DNA of 64,000 nucleotides. Source: Bacteroidales bacterium. Its GTDB lineage: Bacteria > Bacteroidota > Bacteroidia > Bacteroidales > UBA932. Positions 53,425 to 61,671 of the stretch are shown here, in pieces. Within the stretch, counting starts at the first letter, position 1; each line of letters starts with the position of its first letter. Made by a program: the position numbers and the translations under genes. The stretch covers positions 25,581-89,580 of the forward strand of contig JAFYXO010000019.1 in the NCBI GenBank assembly GCA_017546125.1, written 5' to 3'. The notes below the pieces were generated by a model. It searched no databases. It was not told the origin of the DNA and was given only the letters and a program-made list of their open reading frames with translations.

Positions 53425-53850
53425 ATGGCAACAGATCTACAAAGAATTCTTTCAGTTTCAGGCGAGCAAGGCCTATTCGAATATGTGTCACAGGCTAAGT
53501 CGGGCGTGGTCGCTGAAGCATTGGCTACCAAAAAAAGGACTGTTTTCGGCATGACCGCAAAGGTTACTGCCCTTTCTGATATCGCTATCTATACAGATGA
53601 AGAGGAGCTTCCTCTAAGAGAAGTTTTCTTGAAAATGAAGGAGACACTTGGAGAGGAGAAGGCACCAGATGCAAAATCTGACTCTAAAGTGCTTGTCAGC
53701 TTCTTCGAAAAAGCTCTTCCTACATACGATAGAGATCGTTTCTATGTGTCTCATATGAAGAAAGTGGTTCAGTGGTACAACATCTTGAAGGAGTACGCTT
53801 CTCTTGATTTCGTATCTCCTGAAGAGGAAGAAAATGAATCAGCAGAGTAA
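53425..53850 (+). CDS. DUF5606 protein
   Basis: 141 residues beginning LQRILSVSGEQGLFEYVSQA, with TKKRTVFGMTAKVTALSDI. It is a small Bacteroidota family with an SH3-like N-terminus. Function unknown. It ends in an acidic tail and overlaps rimO by 17 bases in another frame, which suggests coupled translation. Confidence 0.85.
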   Translation: MATDLQRILSVSGEQGLFEYVSQAKSGVVAEALATKKRTVFGMTAKVTALSDIAIYTDEEELPLREVFLKMKETLGEEKAPDAKSDSKVLVSFFEKALPTYDRDRFYVSHMKKVVQWYNILKEYASLDFVSPEEEENESAE

Positions 53851-55159
53851 TCATAAGCCCCTTAAAGTTCAGGTAGCCACCCTCGGGTGCTCCAAGAACA
53901 AAGTGGACTCCGAGCACCTTTTGGCGCAATTGGAGCACGCCGGTGTGACCATCTCCCCTGAAGGGGAGGATTTGGCCACTGCCGGTGTGGATATCCTTAT
54001 TATCAACACTTGCGGTTTCATCGGAGATGCCAAGGAGGAGTCTATCCAGGCTATACTTGAAGGTGTGGAGGCCAAGGAGAAGGGGTATATTTCGCAAGTG
54101 CTCGTGTGGGGCTGCCTTTCGCAGCGCTATCGCGAGGAGCTTGTGGCTGAGATCCCAGAGGTGGACCGTTTCTTCGGGGCGTACGACCTCGACAATATAT
54201 TGGCACACCTCGGAGTGGAGAAGAGCCCATTGCTCCTTACCCGCAGATATCTCACTACCCCCAAGCACTATGCATACCTGAAGATTTCTGAAGGGTGCGA
54301 CAGACATTGCTCTTATTGTGCTATCCCCGGTATAAGGGGGCGTCATATATCTGTCCCAATCGAAGATCTTGTCCGCGAGGCGGAATATCTTGCATCCATT
54401 GGGGTCAGGGAGCTGATCCTCATTGCTCAGGATACCACCTATTACGGCTTGGATATCTACCGCCGCAGGGCATTGGCAGAGCTGATTGAGAGGCTTGAGG
54501 CGGTGAAGGGGATCGAGTGGATCCGAATTCACTACTCGTATCCGGCATCATTTCCAGAAGATGTTCTCGAACTTATGGCGCACTCACCTAAAGTGTGCAA
54601 ATATATGGATATCCCTCTTCAACACTCTGCAGACAAGGTGCTTGCCGCAATGCGTCGCAATATCGACGGGAAGCAGACACGTGCCCTTGTGGAGAAGATG
54701 AGGGAGAAAGTTCCTGGAATTGTCCTGAGGACCACAATGATAGTGGGGCATCCCGGTGAGGGCAAACGCGAGTTCCAGGATCTTCTCAACTTTGTGCAGG
54801 ACTATAAATTTGAGCGCCTTGGCGCGTTTACCTACTCTGAAGAGGAGGGGACTTGGGGTGCAGAGAATCTTAAGGATACTATCCGCAAGGGGATCAAGCA
54901 AGAGAGGTATGAGGAGCTTATGGAGCTTCAGTCGGGTATCTCCCTTGAGTTCAATAACTCCCGCGTAGGAAGCGTGGAGAGGGTGCTGGTCGATTCATTT
55001 ACCGATGGCGTATATGTGGCCCGCACATCCAAAGAGTCTCCTGAGGTGGATGGAGAGGTCCTTCTCGGAGGTGAGTTTGATCCTATGCGTATCGGAACAT
55101 TTGCTGAGGCTATGATTACCGGTGCGAATGAATATGACCTTTTGGGTGAATTTAAGTAG
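53834..55159 (+). CDS. rimO: Ribosomal protein S12 methylthiotransferase RimO
   Basis: 441 residues from the ATG at 53834. The UPF0004 domain supplies three cluster cysteines (TLGCSKNKVDSE, INTCGFIG, VWGCLSQRY). The radical SAM motif is CDRHCSYC near residue 155, and a C-terminal TRAM domain binds the ribosomal substrate. It adds a methylthio group to Asp88 of ribosomal protein S12. Confidence 0.97.
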   Translation: MNQQSNHKPLKVQVATLGCSKNKVDSEHLLAQLEHAGVTISPEGEDLATAGVDILIINTCGFIGDAKEESIQAILEGVEAKEKGYISQVLVWGCLSQRYREELVAEIPEVDRFFGAYDLDNILAHLGVEKSPLLLTRRYLTTPKHYAYLKISEGCDRHCSYCAIPGIRGRHISVPIEDLVREAEYLASIGVRELILIAQDTTYYGLDIYRRRALAELIERLEAVKGIEWIRIHYSYPASFPEDVLELMAHSPKVCKYMDIPLQHSADKVLAAMRRNIDGKQTRALVEKMREKVPGIVLRTTMIVGHPGEGKREFQDLLNFVQDYKFERLGAFTYSEEEGTWGAENLKDTIRKGIKQERYEELMELQSGISLEFNNSRVGSVERVLVDSFTDGVYVARTSKESPEVDGEVLLGGEFDPMRIGTFAEAMITGANEYDLLGEFK

Positions 55160-55165
55160 AAAGTT

Positions 55166-56083
55166 ATGAAGAGAACTTTAGTGCTGGTCTCATGGATGAT
55201 CCTATTTCTGGCCTCTTGTGGTCCGACCAAGACCTATGTAAATGTGGAGGCACAGGGTAAGTCCGAGCATATTATCCCTATAGAGGGGAGGAGATTGGGT
55301 ATTATTGCCGTTTCCGATGCAGAGGACAGGGACAGCGCATTGGTCTCTGAGCTTGGCTTGGGTATTGCGGAGAAGATAGAGTCTGAGATGGGTACTGAGA
55401 GAGGGGCAATAGGTGTCTACTCGGTATCTGCAGCCAATGGTGGGGTCAGAGAGCCCGGGTCGTTGGATTTGCTGGCTGTCCAGACAAATACCGATATGAT
55501 CATAGCATTGGATTCCCTTTATGTAGGGAGTTATACTATCGCCCGCGGTGAGAACGCCTATTATGAGGGTAATATCAGGAGTCTTGTGTCGGTAATGCTT
55601 CCTATATCTTTCAATGTGATGGCATACGATGTGGAGAAGCTCGCTACTGAATATTCGAGAGCGATATCAGATACTATCACCTGGACCATTATGGCTGAGG
55701 AGGTAGTACAGAACTCTGCAGCCATAGCTCAGGCTAATGCCCATCTGAAAGAGGCATTCAAAGGTGTCGGTGAAAAAGTGGCCTCGATTTTCCTTCCGTC
55801 ATGGAATCAGGAGGAGAGGATGATAGTGTGTTATGGCGGGTCAAAGTGGGAAAATGCATATTATCTGGCTCTTGATTTCAAATGGGAGCAGGCAATGGAT
55901 GTGTGGCTGGAACTTGTTAAAGGGGGGGCACCCGAGAAGCAGGGGGCAGCAGCATACAATCTCGCAGTAGCCTGTGAAATCCTCGGCAAATACGACACCG
56001 CTCTCAAATGGCTTGACTTCGCTGAAGGTAAGTGCTATTTCGCACAAATGACAACACTAAGAAAAAAGCTACTGTTGACATGA
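55166..56083 (+). CDS. DUF6340 lipoprotein, stop codon supplied by the IS element
   Basis: 305 residues with lipobox LASC. The middle matches DUF6340-type Bacteroidota lipoproteins (LVSVMLPISFNVMAYDVEKL). Near the C-terminus is a TPR-like repeat (AAAYNLAVACEILGKYDTALKWL). The TGA at 56081-56083 is formed by the last base of the target site and the first two bases of the IS, so the natural stop was elsewhere. Skipping the IS, the frame would run on about 26 codons. The change is probably small. Confidence 0.75.
   Translation: MKRTLVLVSWMILFLASCGPTKTYVNVEAQGKSEHIIPIEGRRLGIIAVSDAEDRDSALVSELGLGIAEKIESEMGTERGAIGVYSVSAANGGVREPGSLDLLAVQTNTDMIIALDSLYVGSYTIARGENAYYEGNIRSLVSVMLPISFNVMAYDVEKLATEYSRAISDTITWTIMAEEVVQNSAAIAQANAHLKEAFKGVGEKVASIFLPSWNQEERMIVCYGGSKWENAYYLALDFKWEQAMDVWLELVKGGAPEKQGAAAYNLAVACEILGKYDTALKWLDFAEGKCYFAQMTTLRKKLLLT
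56078..56081. repeat. Target-site duplication, left copy
   Basis: ACAT directly before the IS left end. The same four bases occur at 57528-57531 directly after the right end. Confidence 0.6.
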
Positions 56084-56121
56084 ACCCCGAAAGTTAGACA
56101 AAAAACTTTCGGGGTTTTGTT

Positions 56122-56664
56122 ATGTCTAAAAAAAGAAAGAGACATGGCTATGCAGAACGATTGAAGTATATGCATATGCTTGAGAATGGTTTTAGCCGAG
56201 ACTACATTGAACATCGGTTTGGAATAAACAATAAACTTCTAGGGTACTTGTGGGCCAGATATCGTTCAGAAGGTCCATTAGGATTGCTAAAAAAGCAAAA
56301 TGTAAAGGCAGATTACGCCTTCAAACTTGCTGTTCTTCGAGATATTGAGGAAAATCATTTAACTTTGGTGGACGCTTCATTGAAGTATAATGTTAGTAGT
56401 AGCCGAATACAGGTATGGCGTAGAATTGCCAGAACTCAAGGTTATGACGCGTTAGCTATCACCAGGCCCAGGGGCCGACCACCAAAGAACGATATGGGAA
56501 GACCAAGGAAAAAGAAACCGGAAGAGATGACAGAGCTGGAACGTCTCAGATACGAGAACGAGTGTCTGAGAGCTGAGAATGCTCTGTTAAAAAAAGTGAA
56601 AGCCTTAGTAGAAGCAAGAGAAGCCCGTCTCAGAGAGATTGGGCGGAAGCCATCCAAGAACTAA
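56122..56664 (+). CDS. IS3-family transposase OrfA
   Basis: 180 residues with two helix-turn-helix segments (YIEHRFGINNKLLGYLWARY and LVDASLKYNVSSSRIQVWRR) that bind the inverted repeats. A basic linker and a leucine-zipper coiled coil follow (LERLRYENECLRAENALLKK). Near its end TTA-AAA-AAA-G at 56587-56596 is a -1 frameshift site leading into OrfB. Confidence 0.92.
   Translation: MSKKRKRHGYAERLKYMHMLENGFSRDYIEHRFGINNKLLGYLWARYRSEGPLGLLKKQNVKADYAFKLAVLRDIEENHLTLVDASLKYNVSSSRIQVWRRIARTQGYDALAITRPRGRPPKNDMGRPRKKKPEEMTELERLRYENECLRAENALLKKVKALVEAREARLREIGRKPSKN
56587..56596 (+). promoter_or_regulatory. Programmed -1 frameshift site
   Basis: Seven A followed by G in the frame A-AAA-AAA-G. A slip of one base back moves translation from OrfA into the OrfB frame, which is open from here through the OrfB ATG. 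This gives the OrfAB fusion that is the active transposase in this family. Confidence 0.75.
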
Positions 56665-56705
56665 GGCAGGAACATGATCTTGAGATCCTTCTCGAGAAGA
56701 CAGGG

Positions 56706-57497
56706 ATGGCTAGATCCACATACTACTATCATACAAAAAGACTGTCGGAACCTGATGGCTATGATGCTGCCAGGACTGCAATCCGTAAGATATATGACCA
56801 TCATAAAGGACGCTACGGCTATCGAAGAATAACCACTCAGCTGCGTAATGATGGCATACATCTTAACCATAAGACAGTACAGAAACTTATGGTGCAGATG
56901 AGTCTGTATGGAAAGAGAAAGAAGGCTAAATATAAGTCTTATAAAGGCGAAATAGGCAAGATTGCTCCTAATGTCATAGATAGGGACTTTATCGCAACTG
57001 CTCCTAACCAGAAGTGGACAACAGACGTTACCGAAGTCAAGATAAAGGACAAGAAAATATATCTTTCTCCTATCCTAGACATGTTCAATGGCGAGATCAT
57101 ATCCTACACTATCTCATACCATCCTGACCTTAAGATGGCAATGAGCATGCTGAACAAAGCCTTCAAGAAAACATCTATACCAAAGGGACTCATACTTCAC
57201 TCTGATCAGGGATGGCATTATCAGCATCTAAAGTATCAGAAAGCATTAAAAGGCAGAAGTATAATACAGAGTATGTCACGTAAGGGAAACTGCCTGGACA
57301 ATGCCATGATGGAAAACTTCTTTGGGCTTATGAAGTCTGAATTGCTATATTTGCAAGAGTGGGATAGCGTAGAGCAGTTCGCAAAGGAACTGGTTAAGTA
57401 CATACGCTACTACAATAATGATAGAATCAAACTGAGGCTAAAAGGAATGAGCCCGGTACAATACCGAGCTCTATTCCAATCTAAGTCCGCCTCTTGA
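56706..57497 (+). CDS. IS3-family transposase OrfB (DDE catalytic domain)
   Basis: 263 residues from the first ATG, more if made by frameshift. The catalytic triad is visible: Asp in WTTDVTEVK, Asp in LHSDQGWHYQ, Glu 35 residues later in DNAMMENFFG. HHKGRYGYRRI is the usual N-terminal HTH_21 segment. The gene is full length with no internal stop. Confidence 0.94.
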   Translation: MARSTYYYHTKRLSEPDGYDAARTAIRKIYDHHKGRYGYRRITTQLRNDGIHLNHKTVQKLMVQMSLYGKRKKAKYKSYKGEIGKIAPNVIDRDFIATAPNQKWTTDVTEVKIKDKKIYLSPILDMFNGEIISYTISYHPDLKMAMSMLNKAFKKTSIPKGLILHSDQGWHYQHLKYQKALKGRSIIQSMSRKGNCLDNAMMENFFGLMKSELLYLQEWDSVEQFAKELVKYIRYYNNDRIKLRLKGMSPVQYRALFQSKSAS

Positions 57498-57527
57498 CAA
57501 TGTTAAACCGTCCAACTTTTGGGGGTC

Positions 57528-57531
57528 ACAT
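57528..57531. repeat. Target-site duplication, right copy
   Basis: ACAT directly after the IS right end, matching 56078-56081. Confidence 0.6.
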
Positions 57532-57570
57532 CAAATCAGTGTCGGGCGTTTTTTATATCAGGGCATTCAA

Positions 57571-58692
57571 TTACTTGGAAATATGATTCAGAAATTTATC
57601 TAGATTAAAGCGTAGCGAAACCATCTGTTGGCAACCTGAATATCCGAAGCTATGGAAATGGAACAAGGCTGAAACCCTGAGTGTCAGGATATTTCCGAGC
57701 TTAGGCTCATAATAAACCTCCAGACGGTCATATAGACCAGGTCCTATGGTGCCATCGTCATGGATACGATAGAACGGGTCTCCATAATACAGATCCGGTC
57801 CATACTTAAGTCCGGCATTGTCATAATTGTTATAGTACGGCATCATGTCCTGACCATAGAAGATCTTGTTGTGGATACCGACATTCCAGTTGCGTACCTC
57901 CTGGTCGAATTCCAGTCCGTATGGGAACACGAAGATACCCGCATATTCACGGTCTCTCTGCATAGCCTGAAGCCATCCCAGACGGAACGAAAGAGTCTGC
58001 AGCTGTGCCTTCTGACCGAAATCAAAACGGGCATATGGATTTATGAGAATATTGTCTACAAGACCTTTCGACCTGCCTGAATTGGCAAAATGAAGCATAT
58101 ATCCGGCATAGCCTAAAGACATGAACGGCAACACCTTACCCTCTCCTGCAGTAAAAATCATGAACTTCTCTCGACGAGTTGCTCCAAACTGTCCCATCCA
58201 GTCACAACCTACCTCGAAATACGCTTTCGGACGATGGAACTTCAGCAGGAGTCCCTCAAGGTTATTGTCATAAAAACGGAGCGAATCAGAAAAGAAAGCC
58301 TGGGAATAACTGCCTTCCATCGCAGTACGAGGGAATATACCTGCATAAATACCCATCTTCGTATTTCCTATCTGCTTCTCTAAGTTATAATAGAGAGACA
58401 TCTCCTGGAAAAGATTCGACACAGCCTCCGACCCAAAATCCTTCATGATGTCGATTCCGAGCATCAGCTTGTGAGAAGCCCCGTTTTCCTCGTCCAAGGC
58501 GAGTCCCACAGAAGGAGTCAAACGCGCTCCGAATATGGTCATGGAACTGCTGAAATTGCTTTCATAAAACTCCCTGTTGTCAAAATTCATCTCGAAATCC
58601 ACATCATAGGCAAACCTCAGTTTAGACCTTTCCGATGCATTTGAGAGTACTATACAGAATAAAGCTGCAAATATTAACGTCAGTTTTTTCAT
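57571..58692 (-). CDS. Exported beta-rich protein, probable outer-membrane barrel
   Basis: 373 residues from the ATG at 58692. A signal peptide ends near SNASER. The rest alternates polar and aromatic strands (for example YFEVGCDWMGQFG, FRLGWLQAMQ) and the last strands contain MVSLRFNLDKF. No named family is recognised. Codon use is C-ending, unlike genes left of the IS. It is divergent from the GSCFA gene. Confidence 0.65.
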   Translation of the reverse strand: MKKLTLIFAALFCIVLSNASERSKLRFAYDVDFEMNFDNREFYESNFSSSMTIFGARLTPSVGLALDEENGASHKLMLGIDIMKDFGSEAVSNLFQEMSLYYNLEKQIGNTKMGIYAGIFPRTAMEGSYSQAFFSDSLRFYDNNLEGLLLKFHRPKAYFEVGCDWMGQFGATRREKFMIFTAGEGKVLPFMSLGYAGYMLHFANSGRSKGLVDNILINPYARFDFGQKAQLQTLSFRLGWLQAMQRDREYAGIFVFPYGLEFDQEVRNWNVGIHNKIFYGQDMMPYYNNYDNAGLKYGPDLYYGDPFYRIHDDGTIGPGLYDRLEVYYEPKLGNILTLRVSALFHFHSFGYSGCQQMVSLRFNLDKFLNHISK

Positions 58693-58710
58693 AGGTATGT
58701 CAAATTCAGT

Positions 58711-58738
58711 CAAATATAACACAATTATTGTATTTTTG
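58711..58738. promoter_or_regulatory. Divergent promoter region, barrel protein / GSCFA gene
   Basis: TATATTTG on the minus strand (58711-58718) and TATTTTTG on the plus strand (58731-58738), back-to-back with 12 bases between. Confidence 0.6.
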
Positions 58739-58757
58739 CAGTACAAAAGAACCAGAC

Positions 58758-60014
58758 ATGAAACTGCAGACACCAGTGGCCGATGAGAAATGCTTAGTCG
58801 GCATTTCATATACAGATCAGATCATGATGCTCGGAAGCTGCTTTTCCGACAACATCGGCAGTCAGCTACACGACTACGGATTCAATGTCTGCGTCAATCC
58901 GTTCGGCACCCTCTACAACCCCATTTCGATACTTCAGAGCGTCCAGATTCTGGCTTCGGACAGAGAATTCACAGACAGCGACTGCGTTCAGATGGGAGCT
59001 GGAGCAGGATTCATATGTTCATTCTCGCACCACACATCCTTTGCACGTGGCACCAAAGAAGATTTCATAGCCAACGCAAACGAGTCTCTTTCACAGGCAA
59101 GAGCCTTCTTCAAGGCGTGCAACAAAGTCATCATAACACTCGGCACAAGCTGGTGTTTCAGAGACATAGCTTCAGGCAAAATCGTTTCCAACTGTCTGAA
59201 GAGACCTGCAGGAGAATTCCAGCGCGAGAGACTCACGGTAGCAGAAGTAAAGGATGCATTAAAGGCAATCATGAGCCTGTGTCCTGACAAAGAATTCATA
59301 TTCACAGTAAGCCCTATCAGACATTTCAAAGACGGAGCCCACGGCAACCAGGTAAGCAAATCTACCCTCCTGATCGGAATCGAAGAGGCCATCAACGAAA
59401 CCGAAAAAGCCGATTATTTTCCTTCATATGAAATCATGATGGACGAGCTCAGAGACTACCGTTTCTATGCGGAGGACATGTGCCATCCGACCCAGCAGGC
59501 CGTAGACTATATCAGAGAGCGTTTCCTCCAATGGGCCCTTCCGTCTTTAGAGCACAAGGACCTTGAAGAGAACATTCGCAACTTCAAGAAAAGCAGACAC
59601 ATCAGCAAGCTCAAGACATTCATTATCATGCTGGTAGCAATATTGGCGACCTCGTGCGGCAAAGCTCTGTTGAACGACGACAGTATGGCCGGAGGAAGCT
59701 ATAACCTCATCATCACGGGTATAGTCTCCGACAACCTCGTGCCACTCGAAGGCATAAAGATCACATTTGACTGCAACCGTCAGGACCAGAAGACTGTGAC
59801 TCAGACCGTTTATTCAGACAGCAGAGGAATCTATTGGATATCACTACAAGGTCTCAGCGGAATTCTTTCATGCAGCATCAAGGCAGAAGACCTTGAAGAC
59901 GCATACACCAGCCAGACAAGCATGCTCACAGTAGACTGGACAGGCCCGTCCCTGGTAGAAGACACCTTCTACGTGAACGATCTTAACATGTCATTAAAGC
60001 CGAAGAAAAAATGA
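58758..60014 (+). CDS. GSCFA-domain protein fused to a lipoprotein-like domain
   Basis: 418 residues. Residues 1-285 are a GSCFA domain, a GDSL-like hydrolase fold: the namesake motif LGSCFSDN near residue 26, NPFGTLYNP, LGTSWCF, VSPIRHFKDG, and the catalytic His in MCHPTQQAVDYI. From about residue 282 comes a hydrophobic segment ending in a lipobox-like ILATSCGK, then a carboxypeptidase-regulatory-like beta domain (GIVSDNLVPLEGIKITF). The second part alone looks like the small lipoprotein that follows. An internal start at 59628 would leave a very short signal. It is a real fusion or two genes merged. Confidence 0.8.
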   Translation: MKLQTPVADEKCLVGISYTDQIMMLGSCFSDNIGSQLHDYGFNVCVNPFGTLYNPISILQSVQILASDREFTDSDCVQMGAGAGFICSFSHHTSFARGTKEDFIANANESLSQARAFFKACNKVIITLGTSWCFRDIASGKIVSNCLKRPAGEFQRERLTVAEVKDALKAIMSLCPDKEFIFTVSPIRHFKDGAHGNQVSKSTLLIGIEEAINETEKADYFPSYEIMMDELRDYRFYAEDMCHPTQQAVDYIRERFLQWALPSLEHKDLEENIRNFKKSRHISKLKTFIIMLVAILATSCGKALLNDDSMAGGSYNLIITGIVSDNLVPLEGIKITFDCNRQDQKTVTQTVYSDSRGIYWISLQGLSGILSCSIKAEDLEDAYTSQTSMLTVDWTGPSLVEDTFYVNDLNMSLKPKKK

Positions 60015-60430
60015 GAAACATTATACTGACAGCACTCACTATCCTTGCCGTCTATTCCTGTTCATTGGGGGAGTTCGATATAGACAAGATAACTCCGTCC
60101 GACTTCACGGGCATCGCCGGCAAAATCACAGACAGCAAAGGAAATCCCATAGAACACATCAAGGTCACCATTGAGACAGAAGGAATACAGACAGTCTCCG
60201 CCTACACTTCAAGCGAAGGCATATTCATCATTTCCATAGATGATAAAAATCTAAAGATCAGTCAGATACAAGTCCTGATCGAAGATGTTGACGGGGAAGA
60301 TTTCGGCGGATATTATGAAACCGTAAAAGATACGGTTCAGATAGACGAGTATCAGGAAGACGGACTCAGACTTTCTCTGGATTACCGTTTGACTCTCTCC
60401 ACTGCTTCGGAGTACAACCCACAATCTTGA
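60011..60430 (+). CDS. Small lipoprotein with a carboxypeptidase-regulatory-like domain
   Basis: 139 residues. The lipobox is AVYSC. It has one Ig-like domain (GIAGKITDSKGNPIEHIKVTI, SSEGIFIISI), like the lipoproteins often found with radical SAM genes in Bacteroidota, though none is adjacent here. It overlaps the fusion gene by 4 bases and the converging AraC gene by 65. Confidence 0.8.
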   Translation: MRNIILTALTILAVYSCSLGEFDIDKITPSDFTGIAGKITDSKGNPIEHIKVTIETEGIQTVSAYTSSEGIFIISIDDKNLKISQIQVLIEDVDGEDFGGYYETVKDTVQIDEYQEDGLRLSLDYRLTLSTASEYNPQS

Positions 60431-61541
60431 CAAACTGTCTGTGGAAATTGGAGCGGTCGCTGAATCCGGCAATCTCTCCGATCACATTTGTAGACAATTC
60501 CTTGTTTTCAAGCAGCAGTCTCTTTGACTCCTCCACCCTGAGTTCAGTACGCCAGGTCTTGAAATCCATACCCTTATACATGGTGAAATACATATGCAGA
60601 AACTCTCGTGTAGTGCCCAATTCCTTGGCCACTTCTTCGCGACTTCTGTCGTATTCGCTGTACTTTTTCTCCTTCACCCATTTCTCAAGAGCACGCTCGA
60701 ATTTCTTTATCTCGGCGTCATTGATTCCGGTATGATCCTCATCAGACTTACGCACTCCCTTCTTCTTTCTGGCAAGGCCGATCATCTTCAACTCCTGACC
60801 TGAAAGAGCCTTGTATGCGAAGGCATCAAGCATGAGCTTATGACTTCCGAGGAAGGAGATGAAATTGGCCGCAAAATAAAGAAGGAATATCGAATACCAT
60901 ACGTTGTAGACCTTCATGAATCCGGTCGGGAAGAGTCTGTACACCAGAATGAACATCTGAGTAAGCATCATGATGGTGTAACAGAAATGAATCCATCTTA
61001 TCTTCTGATCCTCGTCCTCGTCATAATACTGCTCGACCTTGAGACGACTCTCCTTGTACAGCCTTCTGAAGACCATGATATGACCAAAGCACTGCAAAAC
61101 GAAGAACACGATATATGCCACATGCACGAGCATACGTTTCCAACCTGGATCCCACCAGAACGAGCGCATGAACACGACGCTGAGCGCAATGACCAGTCCC
61201 ACATTGAGATAGAATTTGTCGTTCTCCAATGCATTTTCATCCAGAAGATTGATAAGAGAGAAAGAGAGAATGGCTGAAGAAATGGCAGTCACCACCAGCA
61301 GCATCATGGAAGAAAAGACCTCATAGTTCTCTATGCCGGTAAATTTAATACACACATAGAACAAGCCAAAACACACCATATAGCATGCTGCAATGGTGTT
61401 TTTCGTTTTGGCTATCTTTCTTGAATACTCCGTATTCGGCACCTTGATCAGAAACAGAAGGAAGCCGAGAATGAAAGCCGTAATTATGTCTATTATCAGG
61501 GCCAGTTCAATATTGAACACAACCTCGAGAAGTCCTGACAT
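60366..61541 (-). CDS. Membrane-anchored AraC-family regulator
   Basis: 391 residues. About seven transmembrane segments occupy residues 1-245. A C-terminal AraC DNA-binding domain follows (VAKELGTTREFLHMYF first helix-turn-helix, NVIGEIAGFSDRSNFHRQF second). This is the layout of Bacteroidota membrane-embedded AraC proteins with 7TM-like sensors. The target is not known. It is divergent from lysA, and the 3' end overlaps the lipoprotein gene. Confidence 0.9.
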   Translation of the reverse strand: MSGLLEVVFNIELALIIDIITAFILGFLLFLIKVPNTEYSRKIAKTKNTIAACYMVCFGLFYVCIKFTGIENYEVFSSMMLLVVTAISSAILSFSLINLLDENALENDKFYLNVGLVIALSVVFMRSFWWDPGWKRMLVHVAYIVFFVLQCFGHIMVFRRLYKESRLKVEQYYDEDEDQKIRWIHFCYTIMMLTQMFILVYRLFPTGFMKVYNVWYSIFLLYFAANFISFLGSHKLMLDAFAYKALSGQELKMIGLARKKKGVRKSDEDHTGINDAEIKKFERALEKWVKEKKYSEYDRSREEVAKELGTTREFLHMYFTMYKGMDFKTWRTELRVEESKRLLLENKELSTNVIGEIAGFSDRSNFHRQFVKIVGCTPKQWRESNGNPEKV

Positions 61542-61581
61542 GTGGTGGTAAGAAAATTATTCGTTAATATCAATCCGTCCG

Positions 61582-61611
61582 CAAAATTACGGATTTTTTT
61601 CGTTACTTTTG
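61582..61611. promoter_or_regulatory. Divergent promoter region, AraC regulator / lysA
   Basis: TAATTTTG on the minus strand (61582-61589) and TACTTTTG on the plus strand (61604-61611), back-to-back with 14 bases between. Confidence 0.6.
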
Positions 61612-61671
61612 CATGATATTCCCGTCATTTCGGGAAACCAAAGAAAAGACAACGGACAAACAAATTATAAA

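Larger units (their letters stand above)
56082..57527 (+). mobile_element. IS3-family insertion sequence (IS150-like), apparently intact
   Basis: 1446 bases. The ends are imperfect inverted repeats: GAACCCCGAAAGTTAGAC on the left and GTCCAACTTTTGGGGGTC on the right (18 bases, three mismatches). It carries two overlapping-frame ORFs with an A7G slippery site between them, the IS3 layout. The flanking ACAT copies suggest a recent insertion. Confidence 0.9.
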
